Source: Cyclospora cayetanensis (lineage: Eukaryota; Apicomplexa; Conoidasida; Eucoccidiorida; Eimeriidae). From it: a DNA stretch of 64,000 nucleotides. Below the pieces are notes generated by a model, which saw only the letters and a list, made by a program, of their open reading frames with translations, was not told the DNA's origin and ran no database searches. Of the stretch, positions 44,114 to 55,782 are shown piece after piece (the stretch's first letter is position 1; each line of letters begins with the position of its first letter). The translations under genes and the position numbers were made by a program. The stretch lies in contig NW_020312046.1 of the NCBI RefSeq assembly GCF_002999335.1, positions 1-64,000 on the forward strand. The letters are read 5' to 3'.

Positions 44114-47100
44114 CTAAGTCAAAATGGCCCACTGGAGAGCTGCAGTTGAATGAGCTTTGCTATGGCCCCTTTCACAAGAAACAGAATTGTACGCATCTTG
44201 GAAATCTATGGGGTTAGTGCGAATTTTATTGGGGACCTTTAGAATCAAGTTAGATGAGGAGTTAGTCCGATGTATAACTATAAAGAAGAACCTTCGGAAG
44301 TTCAGAAGAGAATAACACCAAGAGAACGGCCTCCACACAACAAGCCAACTCTTCCTTACCTCCCAGCGAAAACAGCAAATTCTTGGTGATAGATGCGCTC
44401 AACAGGGCATGAACAACTCGGGGGTCAGGCGCAAACTTCACAAACTCCTTGGCAAGGAGCCCAGTAGGATCCAGCTGGGAGTCAGAGCATTTAAAACGCA
44501 AATCGCATGGGTTCTTCCAGCGTAAGACTTTTCAATAAGGGTGGGAGTGTATGAACGAGGATGGCGGAGCTACGCAAATGTCAGTTCAGCTTTCGGCAAA
44601 CGCACTGACTTGTACTAGGGGTATCCAGAAGGCCTCTGCTTACTCTTGCCTCCAGATTTGTGGATCGCAGTTCGTGTATCAAAAGCACCATTTTTTCATA
44701 AAGACTGGTGGCCTTTAACACATTGATCAGCCAACAGCCACCTTACGGAGCATATTCTCTTCTCGCTGTGATTTACAGTTGTATTGCTAGTGGAGCTGCT
44801 TTCAGCTGGATTATCCAGTAGAAATTCTTGTGAAGTCAAGGGGAGCTTTGTATACATTACGCTTGGTATTGTAGATCGAAGCGCATTTCAAAAGGCATTT
44901 GACGCATTTGACCTGGTTTTTGCTGCTTTATATATATATGCACGTATCTCGGTGTGGTTAGGCTTGAACTAAGAGGTATTACACGGGCCCTTGGTGCTAG
45001 CTACCTGTTGCGCAACCGCTTCCTCAGTCAGTTCAATATCACCTTCGTCGAATCGCATGTCCAGGAAGTCTTTTGGCCTGAAGCTCCAGTAACTGGGCAT
45101 CAATTTATACGTTCGCTGAAGCAGCCACGAAAGATAATATCACTCCCTTCTGCGCAATGACAATGAAGAAACATGTTGGCAGATTCACGGTGCCGTTGTG
45201 TGCGTGCGTCCATGCATACGCACGTGCATACACAAATACATGCATTTATATATGTAACACCTATGCTAGCACGCATGGACCTGTCTTTTTGGATAAGTCC
45301 AGAACTGTTGATCAAACCATTCAACAATGTTGCGGATAGCAACTTTAAGTTTCCATAAGAGTCACGTACGGGTCCTATCTTAGCAAGGTCAATCGTTGTA
45401 TGGCCTTGAGAATTTTTGACCTTTTTGTACGTTTCTCAATATGGAACTGTAAGGTAATTTATTGGTGTGGTGCTCGATTACTGTCTCTGTTGTCCGATGG
45501 TTGCTGGTGGAAATAGGCATGGCATTGCTACGCTAAATATACCGCGGCCTGGACCGAATGAACATTCAAGCATGAGAGCTGTATAAGATCTAATCAGCCC
45601 TAGATCTTAGAGTAGTGGAGGTCTTACATAATCCGAGAAAAATATCACTGTGCCATCCAAAATCTGTCGTGTTGCCTCCAGCTGGTCCAGCCAACGGACA
45701 CAGTCCATTACTGGACGGTAAGCCCCCTGAACGCCACATCAAAAGCGCTTCAAACTTTGGAAACCGTGAATCGTCTTCTTCCACATAGCTGTGCGGTCTT
45801 ATGCAAATTATGTATCCGGAAGTATGCATGCAGGCACGTGTGCGTGTATGCACAGGTATGCTTGTGCTGCTGCATATGTTTAAATGCACGCCATCTTTAG
45901 TTAGCAGTGCGTATGCCTTTCAATGTCTGCAGTGAAGCATTGCCGACGATACAACACATGATCGGCAGGCCCATTGGACAAAAATAATTGTGTAGGAAGG
46001 ACTTCGAGCAGAAGAACTGCGAAGTGGGCCACAAACATTCCTATGCCGGTTATTGCCTCCTTCGGAGACTCATCTGCTCGCAATTGAAGACCTTCTGAAA
46101 GAGCACGCCAAAGCAACACCCGGATTGAGTTGGAATTGCACGGATAAATCAGCATGCACGCAGGGACATTGATCAGAGGTACACCCAGCAAGTGTCTAAA
46201 TCAAAATAACAGAGGGTTGTGTGAATGAAGTGTAGTGATAGTGTCAGTGGTGCTGTGACCGTCTACCCTTGCCACAAGAGCCTGACCTTCGACTGTCTCA
46301 AAGTTGGGGTTCGATTGGTCCAAAGTCAGGACGATGAGGATTCGCACGCTAATGGGCTGCAGAGGCCACACATGCTTTCAATTGGTGTGGGTGGATGATT
46401 CTTTTAACCCTAATATCGCACGGTAGTTACCGGTATGGCATTTGCGTTATTATGCCTCGGTAGCTGCACCAAGAAGCGCTTCTCTATGCTAAGGATCTAA
46501 TGTATTCAGATGAACATTTTCTTTTACGTGCTCCCAGAGGTAGCGCTTCTGTAACAAAAATTTATGGCCAAAATATATGAGCAAGTAAGCCACATCCGTC
46601 CTGGTGACTTATGCTTCGGTTAAGGTCTTTACAGGATGGCTAGGAAGTAGGGAACACGAATACCCTTGCAGCAAAGCTATCACGGATAATATCAAGGCAG
46701 GTCTTTTGATTCTCTAGTTCTTTGGGTTCAGCGGGTATGGTCTTCATTTTCCGTTGCTGACGTTGCGCACAAGGGTCAGCTGTAGCAGACAATTTTACCT
46801 TGCTGACGCCTTCCTCTCCTGTAGCAGATCCATTGTGTTTATTGTGGCATTCATAAAGCTCTGAATCATCTCTCTGGCTACACATAATTTGAAAGGAAGC
46901 TGCAGGTTCCCCCGAGTCTAGCAGGTGTGTTTTTTAAAATCAGGGTGCACACAGTAGGCCTCACCTGAGACTAACAATTGCTGGTGAAGACTAGAGCATA
47001 CAGAGAAAAGGTTATGTTTCTATGAATTAACATACTTCAGTTGTGAGGGCCGGCTGAAGCAAAGACGTGAAATCCCGATGTGAGGGAAAACAACTCGGCA

Positions 47101-47253
47101 AATTTTTTCCTGCATCGACTAGCTCTAAGAAAAGCTGTATGTGGGCTCTAAGATAGCCCGAGTAGATTCTCAAAGGAATAACTGCAGATGCAGCACCACC
47201 CATACGAGTGTACAGCTCCTCTCTTTCTACGTTGCCGCATACCTCCACGGTAT
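44114..47253 (-). CDS. Multi-exon gene with short exons, protein unrecognised
   Basis: Exons read on the minus strand: 47253-47036, 46917-46664, 46195 to about 45940, 45788-45628, 45342-45281, 45115-45005, 44845-44777, 44712-44644, 44474-44360 and 44205-44114 (stop). From 45788 to the stop every junction has a GT donor, an AG acceptor and matching phase, so the C-terminal half is well supported. Recognisable strings are ELYTRMGGAASAVIPLRIY, YVEEDDSRFPKFEALLMWRS, NIVEWFDQQFWTYPKRQ, TYKLMPSYWSFRPKDFLDM and LYEKMVLLIHELRSTNLEAR. Composition is balanced and without amino-acid runs, suggesting a folded, conserved protein with helices and a hydrophobic segment near IGMFVAHFAVLLLEVL. I do not recognise the family. 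The start lies upstream of 47253 (perhaps at 47521) and is unresolved. Confidence 0.6.
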
Positions 47254-47330
47254 CTATAAGCCTAAAAGCTGCTCACAGTAGTAATTCGTTGAGATTGCGT
47301 ACTATTTTTTTGTTAATCATCTGAGAAAAT

Positions 47331-47705
47331 ATGCAGCGCGCCGAGTCTATTGGAAAAACCGTTGCCTGGCCTCGGTCGTCGCCGGTGCGGCTTCGGCTGT
47401 TGGTATTTGCGCAAGGAACTCTCGATAAGGGGGTGCTGTGTAGATCCTTGGATTTAATAGTAGAAAGCATCAAAAGGGGACGAATGGACATCAATGTTGG
47501 CGGTACCAGCATTGATAACAACTATCTGCATTTCCTAGCACGGAGGTACTGCAGCGTGTCGTGCATGCGGTGGCATCAGCAGTACAAATTCCGGTTCTCC
47601 ACAGTATGGTGGACTTTTCTAACACTATTGACCAGAGGAATGAGCGCATACACTATCATTGATATATATGTAAAAACTTCGGATGCTATTGGACGAGTTT
47701 TTTAA
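47331..47705 (+). CDS. Candidate short plus-strand frame, unresolved
   Basis: A 124-codon frame from a genuine ATG at 47331 begins MQRAESIGKTVAWPRSSPVR and includes LCRSLDLIVESIKRGRMD. It overlaps a minus-strand frame (47273-47521) that could be the first exon of the neighbouring minus-strand gene, so at most one is likely real. It has no partner exons or recognised domain. Confidence 0.25.
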   Translation: MQRAESIGKTVAWPRSSPVRLRLLVFAQGTLDKGVLCRSLDLIVESIKRGRMDINVGGTSIDNNYLHFLARRYCSVSCMRWHQQYKFRFSTVWWTFLTLLTRGMSAYTIIDIYVKTSDAIGRVF

Positions 47706-47909
47706 ACACACTCCATGCAGATTCCTACATTGTTACCCTGAACTGTAGTTAACGAATTGGTGCTAACTCGCGTGTCTGTCTAAGCTTTTTCAAGTTTTAG
47801 TTTGTTAAAGTGGTGTAGTACACGGGGTGAGCGCTGTCTAAGCCGTAGACTCCGATGGAACAGTGTTGTCTTTCCGTGGCTACGGATCCTCGAAGGTGAA
47901 GCCGCGCAC

Positions 47910-50900
47910 ATGAAGAACAGAACTGCCTCCGCATCAGGCTGCGCTGTAGCGGCCCCGAGGAGCTCTGAGAGCGTAAGCCCTTCGGAGGATGTGCTTGCTG
48001 CAACAGACCGACCCGCTTCATCTGCCTGCTCCACAAATCGCCGAGCGCCCTTATCCTGCTTCGGCAGCTCAGCAAATGCAGCTGCGCCACCACTGTGTAA
48101 TGATAGTCAAGGGCAATCGGACCATTGTCCAGACCTGGGTGACTCACGGCCCGTGAGTCCTTCCCAGTCCGATATTAACAGACAAGCACAGGCGGAAGGC
48201 TGCTGTACTCCCTCAAAACTTGATTTTTTTGACCCCCATTCCGAGTTGGCGAGGTCTCCGTACAGAGGATTTGCAACGCTATTATGTAAGTGATTGTACT
48301 TGGCCCCTCTATATCTTTTTTAATGCGTTCTGAAACACTTCAAATTCAAATAGATGAGGGCTGTAGCCCTCCTGCCAAAGAAATCCGACACCCCAGGATT
48401 TGCGACTTACCCCTTGAGTACATAATCGGCAAATCGCATTATCTCTTCACAACACTGTTTGCGATTCCAGTCATCTGTTCCGGCTTCTATCTTGTGGCCA
48501 ATCCCATTATGCGGTGGTATGAGAAGGGGGAATTCGTGGATCCGTCGGTAAGGCCTAGAGCAGTCTAGCCAAAAGGTGTTTCATGTTCAATGCTCTCAAT
48601 GCCTCTGTCTTTCATAGATGTATAGCTTTCTCGCATCTGTGCATACGATACTGGAGATTCTTCTCGGAGGTTACTGCAGCATTGCAGATTCTTCTCCTGA
48701 CGCTGGCTTCAGGGATTCCCAAGGAGTGCGAGGGAAGGTTTCCCGAAGCATGCGTATAAATAAGATTTGCTATGTGGTGGTCTGCGCAGCTAGCAGTCGC
48801 CATGTTCTACGACTTCTTCTATTTGGTAACCAGTTGACAGGCTGCTGTCCTCGCCTGACGTCCATCGAGCAATGGATCTGATGTGCTAGACGATAGCCTT
48901 CATGGGGAAAGATTAATTTGAAGCGCGTATGCTGTATGTGGCGGTGTGTTCAGATGTTCATGTGGTTCAAGCTTACCGTGTGGTCGCTGACGTAAGCTGC
49001 AGCAGGAGTTGGCAAAACAGCCTTGTCTGTCTGTGCATGGGCCAAGACTCCTTCACAACTCAGACACCCTCTCTGTTTACTCTTTTACGATCCCTGTCGC
49101 CTTTTTGCATTATCCTGCCGTCCGCTTCCCCATCGGTCGCCTCTTAGCTACCGGCTCGAGTCCTCGCACTTCAGTCTCGGGCATAGGTTGTCTAAATCTG
49201 CCCTACACGAGCATTTGCAAGCATTCCGCTCGTGTTGTGCGATTGCATGCTCTTATCAGGGCCTTTGGCCTCCACTTTTTTCTCATGAAGGGTTATATTG
49301 GAAGACGCACACTGTTCGTACTGCAGCATCTGACACAATTCACGACAATCGCTTATGCGGTCGGCCACTGCTTGTACAACAAGTGAGGTTCACCCCTCTC
49401 ATCAGCCGACCATGCGCTTTTGATATTCCACTTTTCCTATTTCCTTCCGCCCTTGGAAGCGCAGAAGACTATAAACCACAAGGAGCCTTTCTAGGTGGCT
49501 CGAACTCCACAGTGTGTCATTGTTTGGCCCGCTGCCCTAGCACGAATACTTCCATTGAGCCAAGCATTTGCGTGGCTGCTTTCCGTGTGCAGGTGGCCGA
49601 TAATTCCAGCTGCGTTCGTGCAGGTTGCTGCAGTCTGCAACTTCATGAAGGTGAGGTGAACTACGCGCATGAGGTGTGAATTACCCATTTAGCCAGATAG
49701 AATATGTTTACATTGTTCACATGTATCCCTGATATACCGATAAATGGAGCACAACAAGCCCTTTGAAGGCATTAATTTGCGGCTGAAGAAGTTGCAACCT
49801 TGCGAAACTTTGTCGTGCTAGGATTCGCTTTTTGCTGCTTTGGTATAAAGCGGTGGAACCTGTCATTTTTTTCAAGATCGTCATGTATAGTTTGAAAGAC
49901 GAATCGAATTGTTGCACGTTTTCCCGCAGATGCATTCGTATACGGAGATCAACCTTGAGTTTTACCTCAAGAAAGATACGCCGGACGCTTGCGTGTACTA
50001 TCCACAAAATGTGCGCTTGGCGTTGGCTGCTGCTCAATTAAGTAATTTGACGAAATAGCCTTTCCCCCTGTTTAAAAGCGTTGCGTTTCGTGATTTTCGC
50101 TTGCTTGTTTGTCGCCTTTGTTTGCGGTATGCAGGTTAATCTCCGAAACTTCTGCTACTACATGGTGGTTCCCTCCCTAGTGTATGAGCCCTATTTTCCT
50201 CGGGGGAACGGCTTCCGTCCAGCTTATTTCGTGTGGAAACTTGTGTCTCTTGTCAGCGCAATGGTGAGTTAAACGAACCCGGTTAGGGCTTATAGAGGCC
50301 CTGCTGACGGAGTAGTAGCCTCGAGGCATCACCCTGAGTATGGACAAGTCTGTGCGACACGCAATTTGATGGTCAAACATCGATTGCCGCTGAATGTACC
50401 GGATGCCTCCAGGTTTGTGGCCGGCTTCGTGTTGTCCCTTCGTACATGGCTTGTTGCGGTTCCTGCTTGCCTTTTCAGACGGTGATGTACTTGGCATGCA
50501 CTTCGTACCTAATTCCAACCATTAGCCGCTCACCCTCGGTGTCTCTGATGGAAGCCATGTCAAACTTGATTTTTCCGTTTCTCTTCTTGGACCTGTTGAT
50601 CTTCTTTATCCTCTTCGAGTGCATCTGCAACCTCCTCGCTGAGGTCACCAACTTTGGGAACCGTGATTTCTACCATGTGAGTTGGCTGACACAATTGCGT
50701 TTTCTGCTGACGGGAGCGTCCTTCCAGTATAGTCTGTGTATTCACAGAACAAACCACAGCCGAACATCCAGTACTAGGCTGTGTGTGATGCTCGTGTTGC
50801 GCAATTCCCGCTTCCGGAGTGATAAACAGCTCGCCCTCGGGACCGCCCACAGGCGGCCCCGAGAACACTTTGAATGGTGAGCAATGCAACTCGCTACACT

Positions 50901-51841
50901 GCGGCGCGCGTATGGCGAGTGCAGGACTGGTGGAACAGCACGAACTGGGATGAGTACTCCCGCAAGTGGAACCGCCCAGTGCACAAGTTCCTACTGAGGC
51001 ACGTCTACATGGAAACCCGACAAAAGTACCGAGTAAGCCGCAAAAATGACGATCTTTGTCATGCGTCACGCATCAAGAGGCTGAGAGCTACATTTTTTTT
51101 GGATCGAGAATAGCCGCGAGTCCGTTGGCATCGCAGGATATCAGGAATATGAAGCGGCATGGGGCGGTGCCATGGTGACCATCGCACAACTTGCGACATT
51201 TTTCTTGCGTGCATCTTTGCTCCAATTCGCTTTCTCAGTTTAGTCAACAAAGCGCCGTTGTCGCCACATTTTTGTTTTCTGCGCTTCTTCATGAAATGAT
51301 AGTGGTGAGCCACAGACACCAACACCACGACGCCGCTGACTGCATGCCTGAGAGTGCTCCTGTAGGTGCTGGTTGATGTGGTTAGACCGATACAGAGAAG
51401 AAGAATTAAATCAGGGCTCTGCGTATTCCGCCCTTGCGGCTGCAGGCTGTTTGCTTTCGGTTTATCCGGTTTTACCTGCTACTTTTGATGTTGTTTCAAA
51501 TACCGCTTGTTGCCTTGGGCCGATACTACGCTCACAACCGCTGCCTGGCAAATGCAATATTCTGGGCCTGCATGTTACTGGGTAAGTTACTGTGGCCTTG
51601 GTTGCTGTGTATTTGCAACCCACGTGAACATTATTTTTGAGGGTCGCACGGTGTGCACTTGCCTTGCAAACCGGCACACATTATAACAGACCATGTTATT
51701 CGGTTTACCGCATTAAATCCTCTTTTGCGAGTTCTTGACTGCGCAGGACTTCCTCTTCTTGCAGTAGCGTACGGACGCGAATTCGCTCAGGAGCACTTCT
51801 ACACGGAGAACAAAGGTTGGCAGGAGCTCCGCGTAATTTGA
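47910..51841 (+). CDS. DGAT1: Diacylglycerol O-acyltransferase 1 (MBOAT family)
   Basis: An ER membrane enzyme that makes triacylglycerol from diacylglycerol and acyl-CoA. Resolved exons are 47910-48285, 48354-48547, 49593-49650, 49930-50010, 50135-50263, 50479-50676, 50925-51032, 51239-51304, 51446-51581 and 51747-51841, with consistent phases at all checked junctions. Family landmarks in order: SPYRGFATLL after an acidic, Ser-rich cytosolic leader; LVANPIMRWYEKGEFVDPS; VVPSLVYEPYFPRG (the P-S/T-L-x-Y-x-x-x-Y/F-P-R motif); FGNRDFYH joined to DWWNSTNWDEY, which makes the FYxDWWN motif; PVHKFLLRHVY; LLHEMIV with the presumed catalytic His of MBOAT enzymes; and QIPLVALGRYY near the end. Exons between 48548 and 49592 (two or three more membrane segments, for example near 48618-48700, 48768-48825 and 49200-49290) are not resolved. 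The related sterol acyltransferases share the fold, but the motifs favour DGAT1. Confidence 0.9.
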
Positions 51842-53898
51842 GGAGCCCGATTCCCGCTTGCTGTACTGGAAGTGGAAAATAGGTTGTCGCATGGTGGGCC
51901 ACCAGTACAGTGCGTTTACCATAACCGTTGGGTGGACTGCGGTGCCATTTCTGTCTAAGAGGACAGATATAGCGCGATTTGAGCGAAAATGCGCTTCACC
52001 CACTCTACGCTTTGTTATGTTTGAGCGCTAGAATCTCTAGAGGAAAGGCAAGCAAAAGGAAATTACCATGTAAATTCAGGTCGAATACAGAGGGGACTCT
52101 TTAATGTAGGCAGTAGGATATAGTACGGTGACGCTGGTTTGGAAGCAAAAGGTCTTGGCTCATGGTTCAGACGCTGAGTTTATGGGGAAATGGGATGTGC
52201 ATCAGGTGTCTGGCGTTTTGATAGATTCTGTTTAGAGCTAGCTGTTGAGCCCAAATATAACAAAACCAATCATAGATGTGGGGTGGGCAAATACCGCCGG
52301 ATCCCTAGTCGCGGTCAAATGGCGCTCTCGACGTGGACTGTAGTGGTCCTGCATCGTGTCGTATGATCTTAACCCAAGGTGCGCCGAAGGTAGGAGAACG
52401 AACCGGAACATCACGTGGATACGATTACAGGATGAGACAGCTAGGAAACATTAGAAGGCAATGCTAAAGTATGCTAGTTTAGGTGTGCCAACTGCTCCAA
52501 GCATTCCCGTAGTACGTAATACAAATGAATGCAGGCTGGCAACTGGAGTTGACTGGCATTTGGACCTCTCGCATCGGCTGTGGTTGTAGACAAACAATGC
52601 CTTTTTGTACCATCGTCGACTGAAACCGTGCCTTTACTTTTACACAGGCAAGGCAGGTAACGGAGGTGCAATCATGAAATAGGAGGAACAATTATCGAGA
52701 GGGGTCAGCCGATTCTAACGGAGCGCCCTTCCTGCGCTGGTGCACAAGGCTTCCTAAGAAGGCGCACATCGAGGAAGTAATCAAATGGAGGCATGGTGTG
52801 CGAAATGCCTTACCATAAGTAAGTGGAACCCAGGAAAGTTGGTTGCACTCACTTTGGTCTTGATATCCCTTACGATTGAGTTGCTCGTCGTGGCATTTGG
52901 GGCCCGCTTTCTTTGATAGCCTTTGAGAGTGACTGCTACAGACAACTCTGAGAGGCTTATCTCAGAGGAAGTCCCTAGAGTTTACCTGATGGGTCCCTCA
53001 TAAAAACTAGCGCAAGAACATAGTTTTTTCTCGACTGCCACCACCGCCGCGGATCCAATTATCTACACTATATTCGAGTCAACGCATTCTGTCATTTGCT
53101 GACTCTATATTTCGCATTGTATTGCACTCCTGTGGTAACAGTTGCGTCCAGTACTTCTTACTCGCTGTTTTGCAGAGTTTTCAGGCGAAGACGATCCTAG
53201 GCTATCGCGCTCCTGGCAATACGCGGTGTTTGCAACAAAACGCACGCGATTAACAACACGCTCAGACATGAGCAGACAGACTTTGTCACCCAATAGGATA
53301 GAGTCAGAGCTTCGGGGATACAAGGTGATCTGGGGAATGGTCGAGCAGCTACGCATGGCAGCATCAAATCTTCTGGCAGTAGACAGGGCCCCCAATGTGC
53401 ACGGTGCTCATGCTCCTTCCACTGGCTCGCAAAGACTTTGATGGCTTTCCTTTACTCCTTCTGTTTGGTAATGGCTTGTGAAAAAGCCGGTTTGGTTCAT
53501 TTCGAAGTGTGCCTTGCATGAGGCGCCTGGCTAGCGGTCAAAATCGCCCCATGGCGGACACTGTTTGCCATGCATTGAAGCGCGCCTGGCCCAAGCTCAC
53601 GATTCAAAAGTCCAATTAAATTGACTTTTGTGTCCGTCCCATAACGAAGGCATTCAGGTTCGCATGATTTGAAATCAGGAGCTGCTGCCAACAACAGGGC
53701 TCCGCTCACGCGAGAGCACCCAGTACAGCCTACACTGACGAAGGTGCGTGAGGAGAAATGAGAATGCGGTGAAGCTACCTTAGAATCGCAGCTACATTCA
53801 GCGACGATTCAAGAGGCCTACGTTCATCGGGCTCAACTATTGGCCAGTGTCGCTTTCGTCCGTCGGGTGTTGCCGTGCTCCGATAGCGGAGCGCTACA
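51842..53898. other. Region without a resolved gene
   Basis: 51842-53100 shows only short frames. At 53167-53441 a plus-strand frame (GEDDPRLSRSWQYAVF ... RGYKVIWGMVEQLRMAASN) has protein-like composition and a good acceptor (TGTTTTGCAG). At 53497-53709 a minus-strand frame (EPECLRYGTDTKVNLIGLLN) also looks protein-like. They lie on opposite strands, and neither could be joined to other exons. Confidence 0.4.
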
Positions 53899-55501
53899 AT
53901 GGCAACTGACTCGAAGGGAACTGCTGCAGAAGCTGGGCTTTCATCAGACTATGGATGTGAGAAGAGCTGTGCTTCAAAAATTTACCAGAAAGATGCAATA
54001 AGCGGGCGCCCAGAAGCACGCAAGCGTATCCCCGCAGAGTTCGTGGATACGCCTCGTCTTCAGCAGCCCGCAATGCATACACCCTTCGGCCCGCCTCTTC
54101 TCTCCAGTAACTGCCCGGTCTCAGCAACTCTTCCTGCCACACTGTCGGGAGGCAGGTATGTCAGCTACACTCCTCCAGGCCCCGTAACAGCTCAACTGTC
54201 GGCGTTGGGCTCGTCCCATACTGTGCGTACAACTTTGACACACCCTTCTCTGGACCCCCAAGCCAGTATTTACGGCGCTCCCAAACTTGTCAAAAGCGCA
54301 CACACAGGCGCAGGGGCACAGAGTTCACAGAGCCACTTGTTTCCAACTCACGCCACATCATGGACATCAAGTGTGGAGGGGCCACCCCTCTCCACCCCCT
54401 GTCCTCTGGCGTTCCCAAGTGCCACAACCTCGGAGTATCGGATTATTACGCCTGCTTATGATGCGGCGAAGACGACCGTTACTCGATACCGCCTACCGCC
54501 CTCAGTTTCCTCGAAAGTGCTGCTTCCCATAAAGGAAGTCGAGTATTGTTCAAGTCTGCATGGGAGTCACCAACCACCCGGAATCCAGCCCTCTCTGACG
54601 ACGGTAAGTCTTTTCATGCGTCATTTGGACGCCGACGCAGTCCATATGTTTAGATGCATGCCTCGGGACTGTATACAATGCTCAAAGATGACGTGTGCCG
54701 TATTGCAGACATATTGATCACCAATACTACTTCATAGTCCTGCGCCTCCTGTCAAATTGCAGTACTACCTACCAGCCAAGGGAAAGCTGAAGAAAAGGAG
54801 AAGTGCGTTCATGGGAAGAAACCGAGGAATTTGTGAGAGATGGGTGCTTCCCTGCCTCGACACGCTGTTTACAGCCATTAGTCGGGCCTGCAACTGCGAC
54901 ATGGACATCGTCTCTCCCACCCAATACGCCCAGCACCCCACTTGTGCGTACCAAATCGCTGGAGGAGACGCTGTGTGTTTGAGATGCGGCGAAACAGTCG
55001 ACTCACGATTGGTCAGCGCATATCCTTTGTCCTACAAGTCCACCAGGGCTCTCCCCGCATTCTCAACACAACCTACAAAACCCCCCGATAGGGGCGACCT
55101 CATTCCTTTACCACAATTTTCCCAGGTGGAATTTGCAGAAAAAATGGTGAGATCTGTTGTTGTCTTTTTGTGAGTACAGCAGCATGCTCAGCTACCGCGT
55201 GGCTTACTCCTTACAGGACTTATTTACTCAGACTTGCATGCAGTTGTGAAAAAAGCAGCTGTAACGGCAGAAGTCACCATTTGCCTTTTCCCTTCGCAGT
55301 GATAATGTGCCCAAGCGGGTGATCCACTTATCTTGTGTGGTGCTTATGGTTTTTCTTGTGCAGCGCGAGGAGCGACAAGTTTCTGATCCAGCTAGCCACG
55401 CCGCTCATATAGGAAAGCGAAGGAGTTCAGCGCTTGGTTACCCAACTGACAACGAGGGGCTGGTGGCCCTTCCTGCTTTTGTCTTGAGCGACAGCAAGTA
55501 G
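53899..55501 (+). CDS. 408-residue protein of unknown function
   Basis: Three exons, all in phase 0: 53899-54603, 54763-55146 and 55364-55501, starting at the first ATG. Exon 1 is Ser/Thr/Pro-rich and probably disordered. Its end (YRIITPAYDAAKTTVTRYRL) repeats a Tyr/Arg/Thr pattern. Exon 2 opens with a basic patch (YLPAKGKLKKRRSAFMGRNR), then a helical stretch (ERWVLPCLDTLFTAISRACN) and a short Cys pair (AVCLRCGE) that is too small to call a zinc finger. The third exon is polar. No membrane segment or signal peptide is seen. It could be a cytoskeletal or regulatory protein specific to coccidia, but that is a guess. Confidence 0.7.
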
Positions 55502-55782
55502 CTGCAATGACTGCAACAGGAACTATTCCTGCTGGAGTCCTCTGAATTATCAAAAGAATGTTTCAGGATTTGCAGTTATACAGCCATACGCGGGCCCAGC
55601 GGGAAAGGCGAAAACCCGCTCTTCAGTGAAATGTTCGCTCAGCAGATGACTCCACTGGTGGTGTCGGTTTATTTTACATTCATAGGAATTGCCACTTTGT
55701 ACCGGCATCGACTCAAACCACCCAATCAACATCAGTGTACGAATATGCATGACCCATATAGTTAATGGCTTGCACATTTGGG
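55502..55782. other. Convergent intergenic spacer
   Basis: About 280 bp separate the stop of the plus-strand 53899 gene and the stop of ATG5 on the minus strand. It presumably holds both 3' leaders; no motif was identified. Confidence 0.6.

Noticed and set aside
46290..46330. A GGTTCGATTGG string resembling a tRNA B box
   Set aside because: The last two bases do not fit, and no A box or cloverleaf could be drawn around it. No convincing tRNA or rRNA gene was seen anywhere in the window.
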